Assembly (NCBI GenBank): GCA_018389105.1
Contig: JACATO010001069.1
Coordinates: 620,001 to 684,000 of the forward strand
Direction: 5' to 3'
Source of the DNA: Nautilus pompilius
Lineage: Eukaryota > Mollusca > Cephalopoda > Nautilida > Nautilidae
Length of the DNA stretch: 64,000 bases
Under the pieces are notes generated by a model. That model was not told where the DNA came from and ran no database searches. It saw nothing but the letters and a program-made list of their open reading frames with translations. Made by a program: the position numbers and the translations under genes. Below, piece by piece: positions 58,640-64,000 of the stretch (position 1 is its first letter; every line of letters begins with the position of its first letter).

Positions 58640-59660
58640 AATCAGCTATCTGATTGCTGGTGTTATCCCTCCACATATTGTCTCTGGCTTAATCATGCTC
58701 AATAAAGTAGAAATGATACCTATAGCTTCTAATAAATCTACATAGACATTTTTGTAATTTTCTATTGCATTTAGAATTTTTTTTTCCCTCTACACTGTAC
58801 CTGTAAAGAAATTTGAAATGTCATATTATGCCAAGATCCAATGGCTGCAGTATGAGAGTTAAAAACATTACCTTAATATTTTGTAGTTATGCTGCTGTTT
58901 TGCAAGGTGCACAGTCATACATGAACAATAGTAGTATTGTTTTAGTCTTATGAATTCTTCATCCAACTATAGCAACCATTCTGTAAACAATTCTGATGCA
59001 ATCCATTATCTTGTTTATCAAGAGTGATTTTTACATTCTTGAAACTTTGTTTTAAAAATCTACCAATTAGTAAAGGTTTTTTTTATCCATTCCCAGAATA
59101 TCAGAACACAAAGCTACAGTAGTTACTCAGACTTTAATGTATTTATCACTTGTCACTTTTTGCTCTTAAATGTAAATATATTTTCTAGCATTATTTGATA
59201 AAATAAATTAGTCTTACCATACTGTAAACATCTTCAGGTTTGTACTATGAAATTAAGTTTGGAAGAGTCTTTGTCTTAGTCTTGCAATGGAGTTATTCAC
59301 AGATGTCTATTCACCACACTGTTTTGAGCAGAATTCCATGTTGTTCCTTAGACTGAATCAACCATGCATACTTTCTTTAGATTCATAAATAAACTTTATT
59401 TTTTATTGAGTCTTCTGCCTTTTCTTTCAGTATAAGTGCAAATAACAGAACCAGATTTAGTCTGATTCACACATTATTTAACCAATGAAGGTTGTTTCTC
59501 TCACATCAGGATACATACAATTTTTTTGTTGTATGCGATAAAGAATATGAATTATCTTAATATTCCTGCACAATCTTTTATTCATCTTTAAAAAATTGAC
59601 AATGCATTTTCTGCAATTCCATGTTTCTCAGAAACTCCTGGTTTTGATTCTTCCTAAATC
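58640..59660 (-). pseudogene. decayed Tigger/pogo transposase
   Basis: Read on the minus strand from high to low coordinate. KEKAEDSIKN (about 59410-59440) and WLIQSKEQHGI (about 59337-59370) match the CENP-B-type DNA-binding domain (EKALEF...GWLDRFKxRHGI). YKPEDVYSM (about 59220-59247) matches the start of the DDE domain, but the first Asp (MDETG) is lost. A KKPLLIGR-like piece (about 59075-59095) matches PLVIGKSK. KTILLLFMYDCAPC (about 58905-58945) holds the second Asp. NIKVMFLTLILQPLDLGI (about 58830-58885) matches NIxLxFLPPNTTSxLQPMDQGI and keeps the third Asp. Frames shift and stops are common. Termini were not found, so the element ends are unknown. The protein of such elements cuts at TA sites; this copy is long dead. 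Confidence 0.72.
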
Positions 59661-59669
59661 TTACAAAAT

Positions 59670-62600
59670 ATTAAATTTATCATCAATGCTGAATCAATGC
59701 TAGTAGCACTCACTGCAAATGTAACAATAGTTTGGATTCATTGTAACAGTAACAAGATGACTAAAGAAATTCTGACACCTTGTGGATTTACTTTTCAGCC
59801 CAGTATTATTAATAACACAATAATGTAATAATAAAATGGCAAAGTACATTAATTATTTGTATTCAACTCCAAATAAAATCATATTCAATATATAAATCCT
59901 TAGTTCTTACTGCCATAAATTCTAAGCAGCTTAAAATTTCTGTTACAGGGAAGCTATTTATAACTGAGTTATAAACCTATACATTTTACTCTTTATCAAC
60001 TTAAACACTTACATTACTAATGTCACCGTCTCAGAAAAAAAAAAATTTTTTTAAACATCAAGGTGTCTCAAAGTTAGCAACTAAGTGTGAAAGAGTTAAT
60101 TCATGCCTGTCATTTCTTAACATGAAATGCATAAGGAAAAAAAAAAGTTCATTAAAAAATGTTAAAATCTTATAATTGTTATTCGGAAGATTGCAGGAAC
60201 AAAAATAAACAGCTAAAGAAAATAAAACAGTAGCCTCTTGAAATTCCAAAAAAAAAAAAAAAAAATTAAAAGCTTAAGGAAACTATACAGTGCACACCAG
60301 AGTTTTAAATGATTTAAAGGCAATATTATTCTGATAATTTTTACTTGATATTTTTCATCAGTTTATTTAAAAAACCCAAAACATGGAATGTAGAGATGAA
60401 TTATTAATTGTAGCACTTAACAATTTACATTTTGTTTAGGCCTTTTTGGTATCTGAACAGAAATAAAAATATAAAATATCATCCAAAAAAAGGAGGAAGA
60501 AGATCCTGTAAGCAATTATCAATGTAACCTGCAACATGTTTTTCGAACTCGGAGAGTACCAGATAAACTAAAATATTAATTTACAGTTGTCAGTGTTGGA
60601 ATCTTAATTCAGCCAATATCAGCCAAACTTTAATTATAGCTCTGATAAAAAATCTGGCTGTCACAGGAAATCTTATCTGTGAAAGAAAATCTTCTGCATA
60701 ACAAAGTGCCTAGGCCAGCCAACTGTCATTTATAAGCTACCTCTGGCACTGATATTTGTCAAAGGATTTCATTCAAACAAGAAGTTCTCTATAAAAATTC
60801 TAAAGAAGCAATGTATGAACCACAGGTTCTTGGATACTTTATATTATGAGAAAACCAGAAGATAAAAACATGTTAAGACTGTTCAGAAAAGAGAATGACT
60901 AAGAGAGGTTGTTGTTCGCTTGTTTCTTCTTTTCCTTTTTTGCTGTCTTAAATTTTCTTATCAGTTCTCCATCATTTCCCATCCCTATTCTCCAATTAAT
61001 CTCCAATTAGAAAATTAAATCTTTAAAAGCAATAAATTTAAATTTAAATAATAATATTTTATATTATTTAAATTATGCCATGTCACTTTTATTTTTAAAA
61101 GTGATGGAGAAACTAAATTAGATGTCAATCAGAAATTGTTTTATTTCATAAATAAAACTTCAATGTCAACTCTTCCTCTTAATCCTTTACTGTACATGAA
61201 GATATATATTATTTTATAAAAAAATGAATATTGTATATCTTGTAATTTCTTAATCTTCTGTTTAAAACAAAAAGAATGTCTCAAGCATTAACAGAGCTGT
61301 GAATGTTTAATCCTGTGGATATATTTGACTATAGTGTTGTGCTAAATTTATTCATTAATGTAACAAATTTAAAGTACTAGTTGCAAAATTTTTTGTCTAA
61401 AATTAAATTAGTTCACTAAATTCTTCCCTATAAATAATAAAAAAAAAATTCTGAAAGCTACACACTCATGCATATATTGCCTCCAACAAAAATGGCAATC
61501 AAAGTAATTTTAAAGAAAAGTTCCTTAATTTTTTTCTTTTTTCTTAAAGCATAAACCCCTATATCAGCATGTAGACATTGTGTGTATTATCATGTGTGCA
61601 TTAATAGCTTGGTAGTAAGAAAAACCAAAAAAGAAGAGAAACAATATTTAGCATATTCAGGGTAATCCCCAGACTCAGAGTTCCAAGGTGCACTGTTCTT
61701 CAAGGTGTGTGTCCACCCACCCTTAATAAATGATTTGCATTTCCTATATCCTTAAGAATCTTTACAAAAGGTGGCTAAAGTCAAAGTGAATCAGGTGAAA
61801 CTGTAAATTTAGTTTCACATAATTTGTATTTTTTTAAAAATCAATAACATAAATTAATTAATTATTTTTAAGTATGTACCTGTTACTGAAACATTATAAA
61901 AGATTACATATCTAAGAGTATCTGCAACTTGATTATATAAGATTTTTTTTTTTAAAGTGTCCAGTAATATAAGAAAAAGATTTATACTGAATTTTGTCAG
62001 AAAATGTTAAACATAATCAAATTTAAGATAGTTTTAGTATTCTGTTTATGCATTCACTTATTTATTTTAGTGAGAAAAAAGTAAATCTGAATCCAAGTAA
62101 ATTTTTTTTTCATTTTAAACTTGGTATCTTGCATTTTAATTTATTTTTATGGTTATGAGATGCACAAAGTAACAAGAACGTGAATAAATAGTAGAAAGGT
62201 ATTTAGTTTAACTTTCTTCAATTCATACAAAGAAAAAAGAAAGATTACTGGTATTTTAAAATCTAGACTTTTTGTGCTCATCAGTTTACAATTAGTGTTT
62301 CACATCACCTTTTATTAACTTTTTGTAAATGTTTCTCTCCTGGGTCTCTAAGTTTGTAAAAACTATGAATCATTGGGAAAAGGATGCACTATAATTATGT
62401 TAATGCATATCTGTAAACCACAAATAAGACTAAAGAATTTTAATCCTAAGTTAAAAGCTACCAATATGCATACAATATGTAAATTGTTTTGCATAAGGGT
62501 AACTAACTCCTTTGTTTATGAAGGTTGTTCTTTGTATCTTTTCCAGAAAGAAATTAACAGACTATGTGCAAAATAAACTTTAAAAATTTCATTTTTATAG

Positions 62601-63940
62601 ATGCCAAAACAATGACAATCCACTTACAACTAAATTTATAATTTACTTCTGGAAACTTTTTATGACCATCTTTGTTGTCATAGTAAAATAGGAAAATATA
62701 GTTATTTTTTGAAGTTACCACAAAATAAAATTTGTCTTGATTATTCTGTGCATGTTTATCTCAATTTTGATACACTGGGTTTTACAAATAAAAAATGACA
62801 GGCACAATATGTATGGGTAAACGATTCTATAACTATAATAGGCCAAAGTATATTCTATATTCTACCATTAAGATTACCGAAAATGTATGAATATCCATAA
62901 TTCTATTAGTATTGCCTAAAGCATTTGTTGTTTAAAAGATTTCACTTCTGAATAGCTAATACTTTGCTAGGTTATTACCAAAAGGGATACTTCTCTATTC
63001 TCCATTTTAATGCTTTCAGTGAAGCTTTGACAACAAAAGAAAGAGACTTTAGTGTTATGAATTTAAATGAAAAACCACCAATGTTATGACTACTCTACAG
63101 TTAAATCATATTAAAAACTATTTTCTGCTGTCTGGCAGACCAGATGTATTCCATGCTAAGTTGTAGATGATGTACTGACTCAGCGCCAAAACATCTGCTT
63201 CATACACTATTTCTCCGATGTGCAGTAGAGGAGCTAAGCATCTATCATTTTAGTTCAAATGCTCATTGTTTTCTTACAATTATTTCTGTCTAAAAACATG
63301 TCAGTTCTATTAATCACTACCAAATGGATCACCCATTAGTTAGCTTTCCAAATACATGAGAATTCTATAAGTGCCAAGTTGAAGAAATATAGCCCAACCC
63401 TGTTGACTGAATTTAATGGATGATTAAACAGCTATTTTAGAATTTACAATTTAATCATCTTAAGACTTCACACCACATTAGATACCCCAATTTTTAAGCT
63501 GTCAGTAAAACTAGCTAATTATTTAGTCAAGCCAGACTGCCAAGGTACATTCATTCTGCTGAAGCCAATTTCCTTTAAATAAACTATATTAAATTTATAT
63601 ATCTTCTGCACACTCAATGATGCAAATATAAACTGATAAAACTAAAGTGAAAAATGTTTAGCCCATAGTAGTAAATAATTATGTCCAAGTTAGTGTATCA
63701 CCCAAAATAATGTTTGTTCAATTGTAATTATACCATGCAAAGTTTAAGCATAAGAATCTGTTTCTGGTTTAATACATGCATTTACTGAAGTTTATGGTTT
63801 ATTATTCTGCAGCTGCTTCTCCACAAGAAATTTCTTCATTATGGATTTTTAGCATAGAAACCCTACAAATATCAAAACAATGCTAACTGGCTTCGTTATG
63901 TTGGAAATAAAAGCATGCACTCTAAATGCACAACACAGTT
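59670..63940. other. AT-rich non-coding stretch
   Basis: No gene recognised. Short chance frames (60058-60249 minus, 62373-62576 plus) show no domain. A17 lies near 60249-60265. A 'tacagtgcacac' motif near 60287 looks like a Tc1 start but has no partner. A less AT-rich patch at about 63110-63245 holds no visible frame. Confidence 0.55.
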
Positions 63941-63949
63941 TAAAAACAT

Positions 63950-63979
63950 AAGGTGATCTAATAATTTTGACCATCACTG
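63950..63979 (-). mobile_element. lone Tc1-like terminus
   Basis: The reverse complement reads CAGTGATGGTCAAAATTATT followed by AGATCACC, the usual form of a Tc1-type inverted end, with TA at 63980-63981. The matching left end was not found upstream in the window, so the rest of the element is deleted or too mutated to read. Confidence 0.5.
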
Positions 63980-64000
63980 TATATAGCATTCTGAAAGATC

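Noticed and set aside
1..64000. CRISPR arrays, rRNA genes, true tRNA genes, integrated phage and bacterial operons
   Set aside because: Looked for and not seen; the DNA has eukaryotic repeat structure throughout.

Overview
The window looks like gene-poor nuclear DNA from an animal. It is very AT-rich (roughly 70% by eye, not counted), full of A/T runs and microsatellites, and CpG is scarce except inside one young transposon. No stretch shows a host gene model that can be defended: every open frame that could be recognised belongs to a transposable element, and nearly all are broken. Nothing bacterial (operons, Shine-Dalgarno sites, dense coding) is present. The mix of Tc1/mariner, hAT, pogo/Tigger, CR1/L2-like LINE and Penelope-like pieces fits a large metazoan genome with methylation-type CpG loss. 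The species or phylum cannot be fixed from the sequence alone; a vertebrate, cephalopod or chelicerate would all be possible.

Layout. 1-6.5 kb: AT-rich filler with one possible Tc1 scrap (about 870-960). 6.5-7.5 kb: a tRNA-related SINE on the minus strand and an unclassified element with duplicated palindromic flanks. 10.1-11.1 kb: two TA-flanked inverted-repeat elements, the second Tigger-like. 15.6-16.1 kb: a Tc1 scrap. 18.08-19.71 kb: a complete-length Tc1 element with paired repeats in each terminus and a DD34E transposase broken by few lesions. 21.6-24.0 kb: an old hAT transposase (ZMYM1/p52rIPK-like) split by a 434-bp hAT MITE. 25.15-27.80 kb: a 2651-bp ZBED5/Buster-type hAT element with perfect 8-bp target duplications. 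30.1-31.1 kb: another Tc1 relic. 31.4-31.7 kb: a Buster-type MITE. 32.1-32.3 kb: a 41-bp minisatellite. 35.9-37.6, 41.0-41.4 and 43.0-43.6 kb: CR1/L2-like LINE fragments in both orientations. 38.8-39.6 kb: an internally deleted Tc1 element. 41.6-42.2 kb: a probable Penelope-like GIY-YIG relic. 55.8-56.0 kb: a pogo-type MITE. 58.6-59.7 kb: a decayed Tigger transposase on the minus strand. 63.95-63.98 kb: a lone Tc1-like terminus.

Functionally the window is an archive of transposon insertions of different ages. CpG content, intact target duplications and the number of lesions give a rough order: the 18 kb Tc1 is youngest, the ZBED5-type hAT and the MITEs are intermediate, and the LINE, ZMYM1-like and Tigger relics are oldest. 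No previously undescribed system with coding capacity was found. The best candidates for something unnamed are the structured repeat at 6975-7452 and the GC-richer minus-strand frame at 8805-9038.
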